From Ruegeria atlantica (lineage in GTDB: Bacteria > Pseudomonadota > Alphaproteobacteria > Rhodobacterales > Rhodobacteraceae): 64,000 bases of DNA. Below, piece after piece: positions 51,258 to 61,190 of this stretch. Within the stretch, counting starts at the first letter, position 1; each line of letters opens with the position of its first letter. Both the position numbers and the translations under genes were made by a program. Location: assembly GCF_001458195.1 (NCBI RefSeq), contig NZ_CYPU01000007.1, positions 1 through 64,000 of the forward strand, read 5' to 3'. A model generated the notes under the pieces. It made no database searches and was not told the origin of the DNA. It worked only from the letters and a program-made list of their open reading frames with translations.

Positions 51258-54200
51258 ATGCCGAGAAGAACCGACATTCAGTCGATCATGATCATCGGGG
51301 CGGGCCCCATTGTTATTGGTCAGGCTTGCGAGTTCGACTATTCCGGCGCTCAGGCCTGCAAGGCACTACGGGAAGAAGGATACCGGGTCATTCTGGTGAA
51401 CTCAAACCCCGCCACGATCATGACCGACCCCGGGCTGGCCGACGCAACATATATCGAACCGATCACACCAGAAGTTGTCGCCAAGATCATTGAAAAAGAA
51501 CGCCCCGACGCGCTACTGCCCACCATGGGCGGGCAGACCGGCCTGAACACCTCGCTCGCGCTGGAAGAGATGGGCGTGCTGGACAAGTTTGGCGTCGAGA
51601 TGATCGGTGCCAAGCGCGACGCCATTGAAATGGCCGAAGACCGCGCCTTGTTCCGCGAGGCGATGGACCGGCTGGGCATCGAAAACCCCAAGGCCGAGAT
51701 CGTGACTGCCCCCAAGAACGAAAGCGGCAAGAAAGACCTGGACGCCGGTGTGGCGCTGGCCCTCGAAACCCTTGAAAATGTGGGCTTACCCGCCATCATC
51801 CGCCCCGCCTTTACGCTGGGCGGCACAGGCGGCGGCGTGGCGTATAACCGCGAAGACTATATCCATATTTGTCGCACCGGCATGGATGCCTCGCCAGTGG
51901 GCCAGATCCTAATCGACGAAAGCCTTTTGGGATGGAAAGAATATGAGATGGAGGTGGTGCGCGACACCGCCGACAATGCCATCATTGTCTGTTCCATCGA
52001 GAACATCGACCCAATGGGCGTGCACACGGGTGACTCGATCACCGTTGCCCCGGCCCTGACGCTGACCGACAAAGAATACCAGGTCATGCGCAATCACTCG
52101 ATTGCCGTGCTGCGCGAGATCGGCGTCGAGACCGGCGGATCGAACGTACAATGGGCGATCAACCCGGTCGACGGTCGTATGGTCGTGATCGAGATGAACC
52201 CGCGCGTATCGCGGTCTTCGGCGCTGGCGTCAAAGGCAACCGGATTCCCGATTGCCAAGATCGCCGCCAAGCTGGCTGTGGGCTACACGCTGGACGAACT
52301 GGACAACGATATCACCAAGGTCACGCCTGCCTCGTTCGAGCCGACCATCGACTATGTCGTCACCAAGATCCCGAAATTCACCTTCGAGAAATTCCCTGGG
52401 TCTGAACCTTATCTGACCACCGCCATGAAATCGGTGGGTGAGGCCATGTCTATCGGCCGTACCATCCACGAATCGATGCAAAAGGCGCTGGCTTCGATGG
52501 AATCGGGTCTGACCGGGTTTGATGAGGTGGAAATCCCCGGCCTGAATGTCGGTGTCTGGGACGAAGCCGACGACAAGGCCGCCGTCATCAAGGCAATCAG
52601 CCAGCAGACACCTGACCGTCTGCGCACCATCGCGCAAGCAATGCGCCACGGGCTGACCGACGATGAGATCTTTGGCGTCACCAAGTTCGACCCTTGGTTC
52701 CTTGCCCGTATCCGCGAGATCATCGAAGCCGAACGCCAAGTGCGCAAAGACGGCCTGCCCGTGACCGAGGAAGGCATCCGTAAGCTCAAGATGCTGGGCT
52801 TTACTGACGCGCGTTTGGGAAATCTTACTGGTCGTGACGAAGACAACGTCCGCCGGGCGCGCCGCAATCTGGGCGTTACAGCCGTGTTCAAACGCATCGA
52901 CACCTGCGCCGCCGAGTTCGAGGCGCAGACGCCCTATATGTACTCGACCTACGAAGCCCCCATGATGGGTGACGTAGAATGCGAGGCGCGTCCGTCTGAC
53001 CGCAAGAAAGTCGTCATCCTTGGCGGTGGCCCGAACCGGATTGGTCAGGGCATCGAGTTCGACTATTGCTGCTGCCACGCCTGTTTCGCGCTGACCGAGG
53101 CTGGTTATGAAACCATCATGATCAACTGCAACCCCGAGACCGTGTCGACCGATTACGACACCTCGGATCGTCTGTATTTTGAACCTCTGACTTTCGAACA
53201 CGTCATGGAAATCCTGACGAAGGAGCAGGAAAACGGCACCCTGCACGGCGTGATTGTTCAGTACGGCGGTCAGACGCCCCTGAAACTGGCCAACGCGCTG
53301 GAAGCCGAAGGCATTCCGATCCTGGGCACCACTCCGGATGCCATCGATCTGGCCGAAGACCGTGAACGCTTTCAGGCGCTGGTAAATGATCTGGGCCTAA
53401 AACAGCCCAGAAACGGCATCGCATCAACCGACGCACAGGCGCTAGATATTGCTGAAGAGATCGGTTTCCCGTTGGTAATCCGCCCCTCTTACGTTCTGGG
53501 TGGTCGCGCGATGGAAATCGTGCGCGATATGGATCAACTGAGGCGCTACATCAACGAGGCCGTGGTCGTCTCGGGCGACAGCCCTGTGCTGCTGGACAGC
53601 TACTTGGCCGGTGCGGTCGAGCTGGACGTGGATGCGCTGTGCGATGGTACCGACGTGCATGTTGCGGGCATCATGCAGCATATCGAAGAGGCGGGCGTCC
53701 ATTCCGGCGACTCGGCCTGTTCGCTGCCGCCCTACTCGCTATCGGCAGAGATTATCGATCAGATCAAGGGCCAGACGTTCAAGCTGGCCAATGCACTGAA
53801 CGTTGTCGGCCTGATGAATGTGCAGTTCGCGATCAAAGACGATGAGATCTACCTGATCGAAGTGAACCCGCGCGCCTCACGGACCGTACCGTTTGTGGCC
53901 AAGGCGACCGACAGTGCGATTGCTTCGATTGCAGCCCGCGTCATGGCCGGTGAGAAACTGTCGAACTTCCCTATGCGCCCCGCATATAAGGATGGTCAGG
54001 ATACCAAGATTGCCGACCAGATGACGCTGGCCGATCCGGACATGCCTTGGTTCTCGGTGAAAGAGGCTGTTTTGCCTTTTGCCCGCTTCCCCGGCGTCGA
54101 CACCATCTTGGGCCCGGAAATGCGTTCGACCGGCGAAGTCATGGGTTGGGACCGCGACTTCCCGCGTGCTTTCCTCAAGGCGCAGATGGGCGCAGGCATG

Positions 54201-54602
54201 GTTCTGCCCTCTTCGGGTCGTGCGTTTATCTCGATCAAGGACGCCGACAAGGGTGCGGCCATGCTTGAAGCCGCTCAAGTTCTTACGGAACAGGGCTTCT
54301 CGCTTGTCGCGACCCGTGGCACACAAAGCTGGCTGGCCGAGCAGGGCGTTGCCTGTGAAATCGTCAACAAGGTCTATGAGGGCCGCCCAGACGTGGTCGA
54401 TATGTTGAAAGACGGCCAGGTTCAGCTGTTGATGAACACCACCGAAGGTGCTCAAGCGGTTGAAGACAGCAAAGCCATCCGATCCATCGCACTGTATGAC
54501 AAGATCCCGTACTACACCACAGCTGCCGCGAGCCACGCCGCCGCGCTGGCGATCAAGGCGCAGACCGAGGGTGATGTCGAGGTTAGATCGCTGCAGGGCT
54601 GA
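51258..54602 (+). CDS. carB: Carbamoyl-phosphate synthase large subunit
   Basis: About 1114 residues. The two homologous ATP-grasp halves are visible. The first has [30 protein letters not shown] and [17 protein letters not shown]. The second has [35 protein letters not shown] and [15 protein letters not shown]. The C-terminal MGS-like allosteric domain covers the last 130 residues. It makes carbamoyl phosphate for arginine and pyrimidines. ATG 51258 is taken as start; GTG 51252 would add two residues. The small subunit carA is not in the window. Confidence 0.97.
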   Translation: MPRRTDIQSIMIIGAGPIVIGQACEFDYSGAQACKALREEGYRVILVNSNPATIMTDPGLADATYIEPITPEVVAKIIEKERPDALLPTMGGQTGLNTSLALEEMGVLDKFGVEMIGAKRDAIEMAEDRALFREAMDRLGIENPKAEIVTAPKNESGKKDLDAGVALALETLENVGLPAIIRPAFTLGGTGGGVAYNREDYIHICRTGMDASPVGQILIDESLLGWKEYEMEVVRDTADNAIIVCSIENIDPMGVHTGDSITVAPALTLTDKEYQVMRNHSIAVLREIGVETGGSNVQWAINPVDGRMVVIEMNPRVSRSSALASKATGFPIAKIAAKLAVGYTLDELDNDITKVTPASFEPTIDYVVTKIPKFTFEKFPGSEPYLTTAMKSVGEAMSIGRTIHESMQKALASMESGLTGFDEVEIPGLNVGVWDEADDKAAVIKAISQQTPDRLRTIAQAMRHGLTDDEIFGVTKFDPWFLARIREIIEAERQVRKDGLPVTEEGIRKLKMLGFTDARLGNLTGRDEDNVRRARRNLGVTAVFKRIDTCAAEFEAQTPYMYSTYEAPMMGDVECEARPSDRKKVVILGGGPNRIGQGIEFDYCCCHACFALTEAGYETIMINCNPETVSTDYDTSDRLYFEPLTFEHVMEILTKEQENGTLHGVIVQYGGQTPLKLANALEAEGIPILGTTPDAIDLAEDRERFQALVNDLGLKQPRNGIASTDAQALDIAEEIGFPLVIRPSYVLGGRAMEIVRDMDQLRRYINEAVVVSGDSPVLLDSYLAGAVELDVDALCDGTDVHVAGIMQHIEEAGVHSGDSACSLPPYSLSAEIIDQIKGQTFKLANALNVVGLMNVQFAIKDDEIYLIEVNPRASRTVPFVAKATDSAIASIAARVMAGEKLSNFPMRPAYKDGQDTKIADQMTLADPDMPWFSVKEAVLPFARFPGVDTILGPEMRSTGEVMGWDRDFPRAFLKAQMGAGMVLPSSGRAFISIKDADKGAAMLEAAQVLTEQGFSLVATRGTQSWLAEQGVACEIVNKVYEGRPDVVDMLKDGQVQLLMNTTEGAQAVEDSKAIRSIALYDKIPYYTTAAASHAAALAIKAQTEGDVEVRSLQG

Positions 54603-54636
54603 TGGGCCTTAACCTGCTTACACGACCGACCGTTTC

Positions 54637-54677
54637 GCGCGCCCGTTGACCTTAGGTCGCCGGGCGCGCATCTTTTC
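54637..54677 (+). terminator. Terminator downstream of carB
   Basis: The stem GCGCGCCCG / CGGGCGCGC has a 15-base loop and is followed by ATCTTTTCT. Confidence 0.82.
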
Positions 54678-54703
54678 TGTGATTGAGCAGAAGGAAAAAA
54701 CAA

Positions 54704-54778
54704 ATGCGCAGGTTTATGGTTTTCGCCGCAATGATGACGCTTGCAGCGTGTGATGTGCCCTTTGTCCCATTGATCTAG
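54704..54778 (+). CDS. Very small lipoprotein (24 residues)
   Basis: MRRFMVFAAMMTLAACDVPF plus VPLI. There is a basic start, a hydrophobic stretch and lipobox TLAAC; the mature peptide would be only nine residues (CDVPFVPLI). AGAAGGA lies ten bases before ATG. Similar tiny C-x-VPF-VP-x-I lipoproteins occur in Rhodobacterales. Role unknown. It lies after the carB terminator, so it should have its own promoter. Confidence 0.55.
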   Translation: MRRFMVFAAMMTLAACDVPFVPLI

Positions 54779-54914
54779 AACAGGTTTAATCGCTGATTTG
54801 TGTTGCCCTTTCACGATATGGGCGGCCAACAAGAAAAGCCTGTCTGGGTGATTGGCAATCTCGCTAAAAAACGATATGCATCCGGCGAAAAGAGATAGTG
54901 TGTATCTATAAGCC

Positions 54915-55793
54915 ATGCGTGTCCCCCTCAACACCTCGGAGAACAACAAGATCAATTCTATTCGATCTTCCATTCGTCAATGGAATGCAAAGCGCAAACA
55001 AAACCGCAAGAAACAGCGAAAGTTGAGAAATCTAGGAACTTATGACAATCAACTCTGCGTCCTAGGTATTTTCAAAAACGAAGCACTGAATACTCGAGAA
55101 TGGGTCGAGCATTATAAGTGGCAAGGCGCCGACAAGGTTTTTCTGATAGACAACGGCAGCACAGATAACTCGCTGGAGTTGCTATCTGAATTTATAGATT
55201 CCGGTTTTGTTGAGGTGATATCGCTACCAAAACGGCACAAGCAATTGCACCACTATTGGCGGGCTTTCAAACATTTTGAGATTGCTAAGCGGTTTAGGTG
55301 GCTGATCGTAGCTGACTTGGATGAGTTTTGGTTTTGTAAGGATGGAGAATTACTGTCAGAGGCCTTGCGTGCATACGATGATATCGATGTGATTTATGTC
55401 AACTGGTCCATGTTCGGAAGTTCTGGACATATAAAACACCCCGCCAGTTTAAGGTTGTCACTACATCAAAAGTGGCCGCATCTTTATCCACACAAAGGTA
55501 AAAAATACGCAGTTAGGACGAGTGTTGTTAAGAAGGTGTTGCACCTATCAATGCATTCCGTGCGCGGGGCGGACTCCTCGCGAACCGTTTCAGACAACCA
55601 GAAGTTTCAAATTAATCACTACGCAGTTCAAAGCCGTGAGTTTTGGACCACCGTTAAAATGACCCGTGGGGATGCATTTAACCAGCATACCGAAATCGCT
55701 CGTCAACTTGAGTTCCTTAGCTTTTTTGATGCTCAATGTAGCGAGGAAGATATCCTACTGGCAGAGATGGTAGCATCACTCCCGTCAACGTAA
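54915..55793 (+). CDS. Glycosyltransferase (GT2-type, Glyco_tranf_2_4)
   Basis: 292 residues. A basic N-terminal region (KRKQNRKKQRKLRNL) is followed by the GT-A start LCVLGIFKNEALNTREWVEH, QGADKVFLIDNGSTDNSLEL and the metal-binding acidic motif in IVADLDEFWFC. The C-terminal half holds INHYAVQSREFWTTVKMTRG. It probably adds a sugar to a surface glycan. Base composition is clearly richer in A and T than its neighbours and codon use differs, suggesting horizontal transfer. It stands alone, with debris downstream. Confidence 0.82.
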   Translation: MRVPLNTSENNKINSIRSSIRQWNAKRKQNRKKQRKLRNLGTYDNQLCVLGIFKNEALNTREWVEHYKWQGADKVFLIDNGSTDNSLELLSEFIDSGFVEVISLPKRHKQLHHYWRAFKHFEIAKRFRWLIVADLDEFWFCKDGELLSEALRAYDDIDVIYVNWSMFGSSGHIKHPASLRLSLHQKWPHLYPHKGKKYAVRTSVVKKVLHLSMHSVRGADSSRTVSDNQKFQINHYAVQSREFWTTVKMTRGDAFNQHTEIARQLEFLSFFDAQCSEEDILLAEMVASLPST

Positions 55794-56121
55794 TATTCAT
55801 TCACCGGAATTGCGAACGCGCACTGGTTTCATTTTCTGACTAGGAAGAGATGAAAAGCCTTAAAGAAACTTGAAACAAGCAGTTGGTCAGCGAATTCCGA
55901 AATTAGTTCGTGTTTCCCGTGGGGCGCTTTGGGGCAGTTCCACGCTTTCGCGGTGATCTGCATCAAGTTTTGCTAAGAGTTGGGTTGCAAATTTTGGAAG
56001 GCAGCCTCCCTTCTTGTTAGCCAGAATTTAACCCGGCTCTGTGATAACCTAACCAGGCTAAACCCACCTATCATCAACAGGCGGGACGTCATCGAAAGTG
56101 TCAGGTCATTTTCCATAGTAA

Positions 56122-56385
56122 GCCGAATTCAAACTACCTTACGACCTCGGCTCAGCGACACATGCCAAAAAGGGAAAGCTCCAATACGACACCGAGTTTT
56201 GGCAGGCATTCCGTTTGATTATTGCGCGCGACAAATTGTTTAACGGTGTTCGCACCGTTCTGCATCGTGCCCTCCGGCCTAATTTGTTTTACGTTGTGGC
56301 ACGTCCATACGATTGGGCTGCTAAAGTCTCCCGGCAGCCTTATTCCACGAAAAGCACTGGCATCTTAAACGCAGGCCGCGGTTGA
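56122..56385 (+). pseudogene. Possible C-terminal gene remnant
   Basis: The frame opens right after a TAA and has no start codon. It reads AEFKLPYDLGSATHAKKGKL, QYDTEFWQAFRLIIARDKLF, NGVRTVLHRALRPNLFYVVA, RPYDWAAKVSRQPYSTKSTG, ILNAGRG, then stops. The amphipathic, protein-like composition suggests the end of a decayed gene. No family was recognised. Confidence 0.3.
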
Positions 56386-56403
56386 CCGTGTCGACTGATC
56401 AAC

Positions 56404-56435
56404 AAACCCGGCCAGATGAAACTCCGGCCGGGTTT
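56404..56435 (-). terminator. Terminator of the RND efflux operon
   Basis: The stem AAACCCGGCC / GGCCGGGTTT (10 pairs) has a 12-base loop, 27 bases past the pump gene stop on the minus strand. The T-run is short. Confidence 0.75.
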
Positions 56436-56461
56436 GATCGTATTGATGAAGGGCCTCGCCG

Positions 56462-59400
56462 TCAGACTGCTGCTTCTTTCGCCTCACGCTTTTCATCCCG
56501 CGCGAAGAAGATCATGTAGAAGACGGGCGCTGCGACCATCGTCAGGATAGTCGCGAAGGCCAGACCGCCCATAATCGTTACCGCCATGGACTTGAAGAAC
56601 GCATCCGTCAGCAATGGCGCCATGCCCAGAATAGTGGTGATCGCGGCCAGCATCACTGGGCGCAGACGTGAGACCGAGGCCTCGATAATCGACTCGCGCA
56701 AGCCTTTGCCGGTTTCGCGGACCAGATCGATTTCCTCGACCAAAACAATTCCGTTCTTGATCAGCATGCCCGACAGGCTGAGCAGACCCAGCAGCGCCGT
56801 GAATGTGAACGGCAGACCCGTGCCCAGCAGCCCAATGACTACGCCATTCACGGACATCGGCACCAGCAACCAGATGATAATCGGTTGACGGATGGCGTTA
56901 AAAATCAGCACCGAAATCAGCACCATGATCAGCAGGCTGACCGGCAACTGACGGCCCAGGCTTTCGTTGGCGTCACCGGCGTTTTCGAACTCGCCACCCC
57001 ACTCCATGCGATACCCTGCGGGCAGTTCCATCTCTTCGATGGCAGCGCGCACTTCCGAGTGGACCTGAGCCGCCGTCAGACCCGCCGGAATTTCGGCGCC
57101 GACGGTAATGGTCAGCACCCGGTCACGACGATGAACCAGCGTGTTGAGCGATTTGTACTCGAACCCGTCGACCATCTGTTCGATTGGCACAAACTTTTCG
57201 GACTGATCCGAGTACACGACCTGATCGACGATCGAGTAATCTCCGTCCGCAGGGCGGCGGATGATGATCGGGATCAAACGGTCGCGTTCCCGAAAGACAC
57301 CCGCCCTGATGCCATCGGTCGAAAATTGCAGCGTTCCGGCGATATCTTCACGGGTGACACCGGCTGTCTGCGCTCGTTCTGTCGCATAGATAGGCTGAAC
57401 CGCCAGTTCTTTCTCACGCCAGTCCTGATAGACATGCAAAGCGTTCTCGGACGCACCGCGCATCCGCTGAATCGCCTCGTCCGCAAGCTGCCGCAGAACG
57501 GCCGGATCACTACCCGAGAACCGGGCCTGGATCGGATCACCGCCGCCGGGGCCAAAGATCAGACGCTTGGTGCGGAACTCACCTTCGGGGAATTGAGCCG
57601 AGCCAAACGCCTCTAGATCAGCCTGCAATGCGGGGATGTCGTCCAGAGTTTCGGTGCGGATGATCATGTGCCCATAGCTGGGGTTCGGTTTCTCTGCCGA
57701 ATAGGTCAGCAGAAACCGGGTTGCCCCCTGCCCGACAAATGTGGTGACGGCAACGACATCGTCGCGTTTGTCCAGCCATTCTTCGAACACAGCCATATCC
57801 TCGGCCGTTCGCGCGATGGGCGTACCTTGCGGCAGTTTGTAGTGCACGAAGAACAGCGGCGTGTTCGAATCCGGGAAGAATTGCTGTTTGACCAGTCCAA
57901 ACCCGGCGAAACAGGCAACAGTGACGCTAATCAAACCGGCAACAACGAGCCAGCGGAACCGGAGCGCCCAGCGCAGGATGCTGCCGTAGACACGGAACAT
58001 GATCCCGCCATAGGCATCCACAGCGCCTGCCTCACCCTGCTTGAAGAAATAGTGGCCCAGCATTGGTGTCACCGTCAGAGCCAGCACCCAGCTCAGCAGC
58101 AGTGAAATACCGATCACCGCAAACAGAGAGAACAGGAACTCGCCCGTCGCATCCGGGCTAAGACCGATCCCTGCAAAGGCCATGATCCCGATGACGGTCG
58201 CGCCCAACAACGGGATTTGCGTCTTGGACGCGGCCTCATCCGCGGCATCGCGCGAGTTTTTCCCGCGCAGCATTGCGATCTGCATGCCCTCAGCCACAAC
58301 GATGGCGTTATCCACCAGCATTCCCATCGCGATGATCAGTGCGCCCAGCGAAATCCGCTCCATCTCGATCGAGAACATCGACATGAACAGCAGCGTTCCC
58401 ACCACGGTCAGCAACAGGGTTGAGCCGACAACAACCGCCGCGCGCCATCCCATGAACACCGCGAGTACGATAACCACAATGGTCACGGACATGGCCAGAT
58501 TTACCAGAAAGTCATTCGAGGCCTGCTCGACCACCACGTGCTGTTGGTAGATCGGCAGGATTTCAACGCCAAACGGGATTTGCGAATCCAGCTTGGCGAA
58601 TTTTGCATCGGCGCGTTTGCCGACCTCGACAATGTTTTCGGTGGACAGACCCGCTATGCCCAATGTGAAGGCTTCGGTGCCGTTGAACCGGATCATCACC
58701 TCGGGGTCGGTCTGGCGGCCACGATATACGTCGGACATATCAAACAGGTTGATCACCTGCCCTTGCGAGCCAACCGACAATCCCGCAATCGCTGAGACAC
58801 TGTCCGACCCTTCGGCAGTCAGGATGGTCGTGCGGTCATTCTCTGAGCGGACCGAGCCCGAAGCGTTCACCGAATCCGCATTGGCAATGGCCTCGTTGAG
58901 GGACTGCAGTGGCACATTCTGGTTCACCGAGATGGCCAGATCGGGCTCTACAAAGATCGCCTCTTGCGGCAGGCCCATCACTTCTACGTCTGCGACGCCT
59001 TCGACGGTCAGCAATTCGCGCCGCAAGTAGGTCGACAGTTCGTGTTTTTCAGCGTCTGAAAACCCATCAGCCGTTACCGCATAGAACAGTCCGAACACAT
59101 CGCCGAACCTGTCATTGACCAGCGGTGCCTGCACACCGGAGGGCAGACTGCGGGCCGTATCACGCACTTTGGCGCGCAGTTTGGTCCAGATTTCAGGTAA
59201 TTCGGTTCCGTCATATGTCGATTGGATCTCAACCTCGATCAGCGAAAGACCGGGCTGATTCACAGATGTGATCGTATCAACCTCACCCATTTGCTGGATG
59301 GCGGATTCTAGTGGCTCGGATACCTCCAGCGCCACCTGTTCAGCGGTTGCACCAGGATATTGGGTCACGATGACCGCGTTTTTGATGGTGAAGGCCGGAT

Positions 59401-59509
59401 CTTCCAGACGTCCCAACGACAGGAAACCCCAGACGCCACCAAAAAGGGCGATCAGGATTATCAGCCACGTATAGATCGGGCGGTCAATGGATGCGCGCGC
59501 AATGTTCAT
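56462..59509 (-). CDS. RND-family efflux pump inner-membrane permease
   Basis: 1015 residues with 12 membrane helices in the usual 1+6+5 order. The N-terminus is NIARASIDRPIYTWLIILIA. Conserved segments are VTQYPGATAEQVALEVSEPL, the TM4 proton-relay region GALIIAMGMLVDNAIVVAEG, and the C-terminal GLLSLSGMLIKNGIVLVEEID. It exports drugs, detergents or lipophilic compounds driven by the proton gradient, with the adaptor encoded 11 bases upstream. No outer-membrane TolC-type gene is in the window. Confidence 0.93.
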   Translation of the reverse strand: MNIARASIDRPIYTWLIILIALFGGVWGFLSLGRLEDPAFTIKNAVIVTQYPGATAEQVALEVSEPLESAIQQMGEVDTITSVNQPGLSLIEVEIQSTYDGTELPEIWTKLRAKVRDTARSLPSGVQAPLVNDRFGDVFGLFYAVTADGFSDAEKHELSTYLRRELLTVEGVADVEVMGLPQEAIFVEPDLAISVNQNVPLQSLNEAIANADSVNASGSVRSENDRTTILTAEGSDSVSAIAGLSVGSQGQVINLFDMSDVYRGRQTDPEVMIRFNGTEAFTLGIAGLSTENIVEVGKRADAKFAKLDSQIPFGVEILPIYQQHVVVEQASNDFLVNLAMSVTIVVIVLAVFMGWRAAVVVGSTLLLTVVGTLLFMSMFSIEMERISLGALIIAMGMLVDNAIVVAEGMQIAMLRGKNSRDAADEAASKTQIPLLGATVIGIMAFAGIGLSPDATGEFLFSLFAVIGISLLLSWVLALTVTPMLGHYFFKQGEAGAVDAYGGIMFRVYGSILRWALRFRWLVVAGLISVTVACFAGFGLVKQQFFPDSNTPLFFVHYKLPQGTPIARTAEDMAVFEEWLDKRDDVVAVTTFVGQGATRFLLTYSAEKPNPSYGHMIIRTETLDDIPALQADLEAFGSAQFPEGEFRTKRLIFGPGGGDPIQARFSGSDPAVLRQLADEAIQRMRGASENALHVYQDWREKELAVQPIYATERAQTAGVTREDIAGTLQFSTDGIRAGVFRERDRLIPIIIRRPADGDYSIVDQVVYSDQSEKFVPIEQMVDGFEYKSLNTLVHRRDRVLTITVGAEIPAGLTAAQVHSEVRAAIEEMELPAGYRMEWGGEFENAGDANESLGRQLPVSLLIMVLISVLIFNAIRQPIIIWLLVPMSVNGVVIGLLGTGLPFTFTALLGLLSLSGMLIKNGIVLVEEIDLVRETGKGLRESIIEASVSRLRPVMLAAITTILGMAPLLTDAFFKSMAVTIMGGLAFATILTMVAAPVFYMIFFARDEKREAKEAAV

Positions 59510-59520
59510 CGATCCGCCCT

Positions 59521-60558
59521 TCAGTTCGCAAAGCCAGCAAAGCGGCGAACGGCTTGGCCATCTGTCAAGGTGCTGCCACCCGCGACGACGATCTCGTCAC
59601 CATCGTTCAACCCTGTCAGAACACGGACTTCGCCGGTCTGCGTGGGTTCGATGGTAACCGGCACAAGCTGGACGGCGCCTTCATCGGCCCCAACCGGTGA
59701 AAACACCATGACACCCAGACCGCCCTCTGCGTCCGAAATGATGGCCGTTGCAGGCACAACGATACCTGTCCGAGCGTCCTGGACCTTCACATTCACGGTC
59801 ACCGACGAACCCGGCAAAATCTGCAATCCTTCGGGTGGCGTGAGGCCAAATTGGATGCGGAAAGTCTGACCCACGCTCGAGGTTTCGGCGTCAAATTCCC
59901 GGATCTGCAGAGGGAAGACCTCGTCGCTGGTTGGAAACTTCGCTGTAATCGCAATGTCATCTTCCTGCCCCGATCGTTGGAACAGGATTTCCGGAACATC
60001 TACTTCGATCCGCAATTCGGACATATCGTGGATACGCACGATGGGCGCTCCTGCGTTTACAGTCGTAAAAGCCTCGACCGTTCGGCGTGAGACCAGCGCG
60101 TCAAACGGCGCGGTTAGTGTTGCATGTTCCAGATCGTATTCTGCATCGCGGACGGCGATATCCGCCAGTTGCGCTTCGGTTTCCGCGTCATCCACTGCCA
60201 CCTGACTGGCTGTGGTTCCGCGCAGACGGGAAAGGCGGGCGACGGTACGATCTGCCTGATCCTTTTGCAGGACAGCGCGGTCATAGCGGCGCTGGAATGG
60301 TTCCTGATCCAATTGTGCGATCAGCTCGCCCTTGGGTATCACGAACCCCTCGGTCACCGGCATTTCGACGATTTGGCCGGAAACCTGAAAGGCCAGATCG
60401 ACCGTCTGTCGCGCAGCGACGCGTCCAAAAAACTGGCGCGAAAAACCGGGCGATGTCTCTTGGACCATCATTAGCTTTACGGGTTTGGCGCTATCCCGAG
60501 CCAAAACAGAGGTGGCAAACACGGTCAGAGCAACGCTCAGTACAGTGAAGAGTTTCAT
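59521..60558 (-). CDS. RND efflux periplasmic adaptor subunit
   Basis: 345 residues with an N-terminal signal (LFTVLSVALTVFATSVLAR). Family elements: the lipoyl/barrel-sandwich half VDLAFQVSGQIVEMPVTEGF, VIPKGELIAQLD, a helical hairpin (residues about 95-150), the second lipoyl half LTAPFDALVSRRTVEAFTTV and a beta-barrel/MP domain with VTVNVKVQDARTGIVVPATA. It links the pump to an outer-membrane channel. Its start overlaps the MarR gene stop by four bases. Confidence 0.92.
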   Translation of the reverse strand: MKLFTVLSVALTVFATSVLARDSAKPVKLMMVQETSPGFSRQFFGRVAARQTVDLAFQVSGQIVEMPVTEGFVIPKGELIAQLDQEPFQRRYDRAVLQKDQADRTVARLSRLRGTTASQVAVDDAETEAQLADIAVRDAEYDLEHATLTAPFDALVSRRTVEAFTTVNAGAPIVRIHDMSELRIEVDVPEILFQRSGQEDDIAITAKFPTSDEVFPLQIREFDAETSSVGQTFRIQFGLTPPEGLQILPGSSVTVNVKVQDARTGIVVPATAIISDAEGGLGVMVFSPVGADEGAVQLVPVTIEPTQTGEVRVLTGLNDGDEIVVAGGSTLTDGQAVRRFAGFAN

Positions 60559-61022
60559 TTCTTCAATCCCTCAGGAATTCCTGTTTTCATTATGTTTTCC
60601 CGGATCTTCCGGGCCAGTCGTGCAAATTCGGCAGTTTCGTCAGCATCCAGCCCAGAAGCTCGGCGGAACAGATCCCCCGCTTCGGACATCAGAACCTGCC
60701 GCATCTCAAGCCCCTTGTTGGTCAGAACCAACAACCACGCCCGACGGTCCTCCGGATCGCGCTGGCGGGTCAGGTATCCTGCCTCTTCTAGCGCGTCAGC
60801 GGTTGACGTGATGGTGGACGGCACCGTCAGCATGTCTGCAGCCAAAACGCCCATGCGTTTGGGTCGCTCAAGTTTGACCATCATATGGCATTCCTGATGG
60901 CTCAGCCCGACTTCTAGTGCGTCAAGGCTTTCTTCCAGTTTCCAGTACAGCGCATAGACTCCCATCATCGCCTGCACTTCGGAGCTGAGGCAGCGGATCA
61001 GCGCACTGTCGTCATGGGTCAT
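60555..61022 (-). CDS. MarR-family regulator of the efflux operon
   Basis: 155 residues. The winged HTH contains VGLSHQECHMMVKLERPKRM, VLAADMLTVPSTITSTADAL and the wing AGYLTRQRDPEDRRAWLLVL, followed by TNKGLEMRQVL and a C-terminal helix for dimerisation. It is the first gene of the efflux operon and probably represses it until a ligand binds. ATG 61022 is preferred to a TTG 19 codons upstream. Confidence 0.88.
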   Translation of the reverse strand: MTHDDSALIRCLSSEVQAMMGVYALYWKLEESLDALEVGLSHQECHMMVKLERPKRMGVLAADMLTVPSTITSTADALEEAGYLTRQRDPEDRRAWLLVLTNKGLEMRQVLMSEAGDLFRRASGLDADETAEFARLARKIRENIMKTGIPEGLKK

Positions 61023-61067
61023 CGGTGAATCCGTTTGTAACTTTGGCTCCGCATTTACTTCGAAATA

Positions 61068-61078
61068 TGAACTATTCA
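61068..61078. promoter_or_regulatory. Candidate MarR operator
   Basis: TGAA-CTA-TTCA is a perfect palindrome 46 bases before marR, flanked by ACTTC (61057 region) and GAAGT, which extend the symmetry loosely. It lies in the divergent spacer with the ketosynthase gene. Confidence 0.4.
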
Positions 61079-61190
61079 AGATGTGAAGTGGTTTTCAGCG
61101 CAAACTTTGACATTCCCTTGGGTCAACGTCTCTTGATCTAACCCATATATGACTGCATTTTGGGCGAATCCGAAATATTCAGGTCTTATC

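Larger units (their letters stand above)
55794..56461. other. Gene-poor, AT-richer stretch
   Basis: About 670 bases between the glycosyltransferase and the efflux operon. The first 320 bases show no convincing coding frame. The last part holds an 87-residue open frame without a start (next entry) and the efflux-operon terminator. The composition matches the preceding glycosyltransferase gene, so both probably came in together. Confidence 0.5.

Noticed and set aside
52230-53246. 338-codon open frame on the minus strand
   Set aside because: Shadow of carB; the carB motifs on the other strand are unmistakable.
55980-56243. 87-codon plus-strand frame starting at an ATG-like codon
   Set aside because: Its translation is not protein-like; a different frame from 56122 fits better as a remnant.
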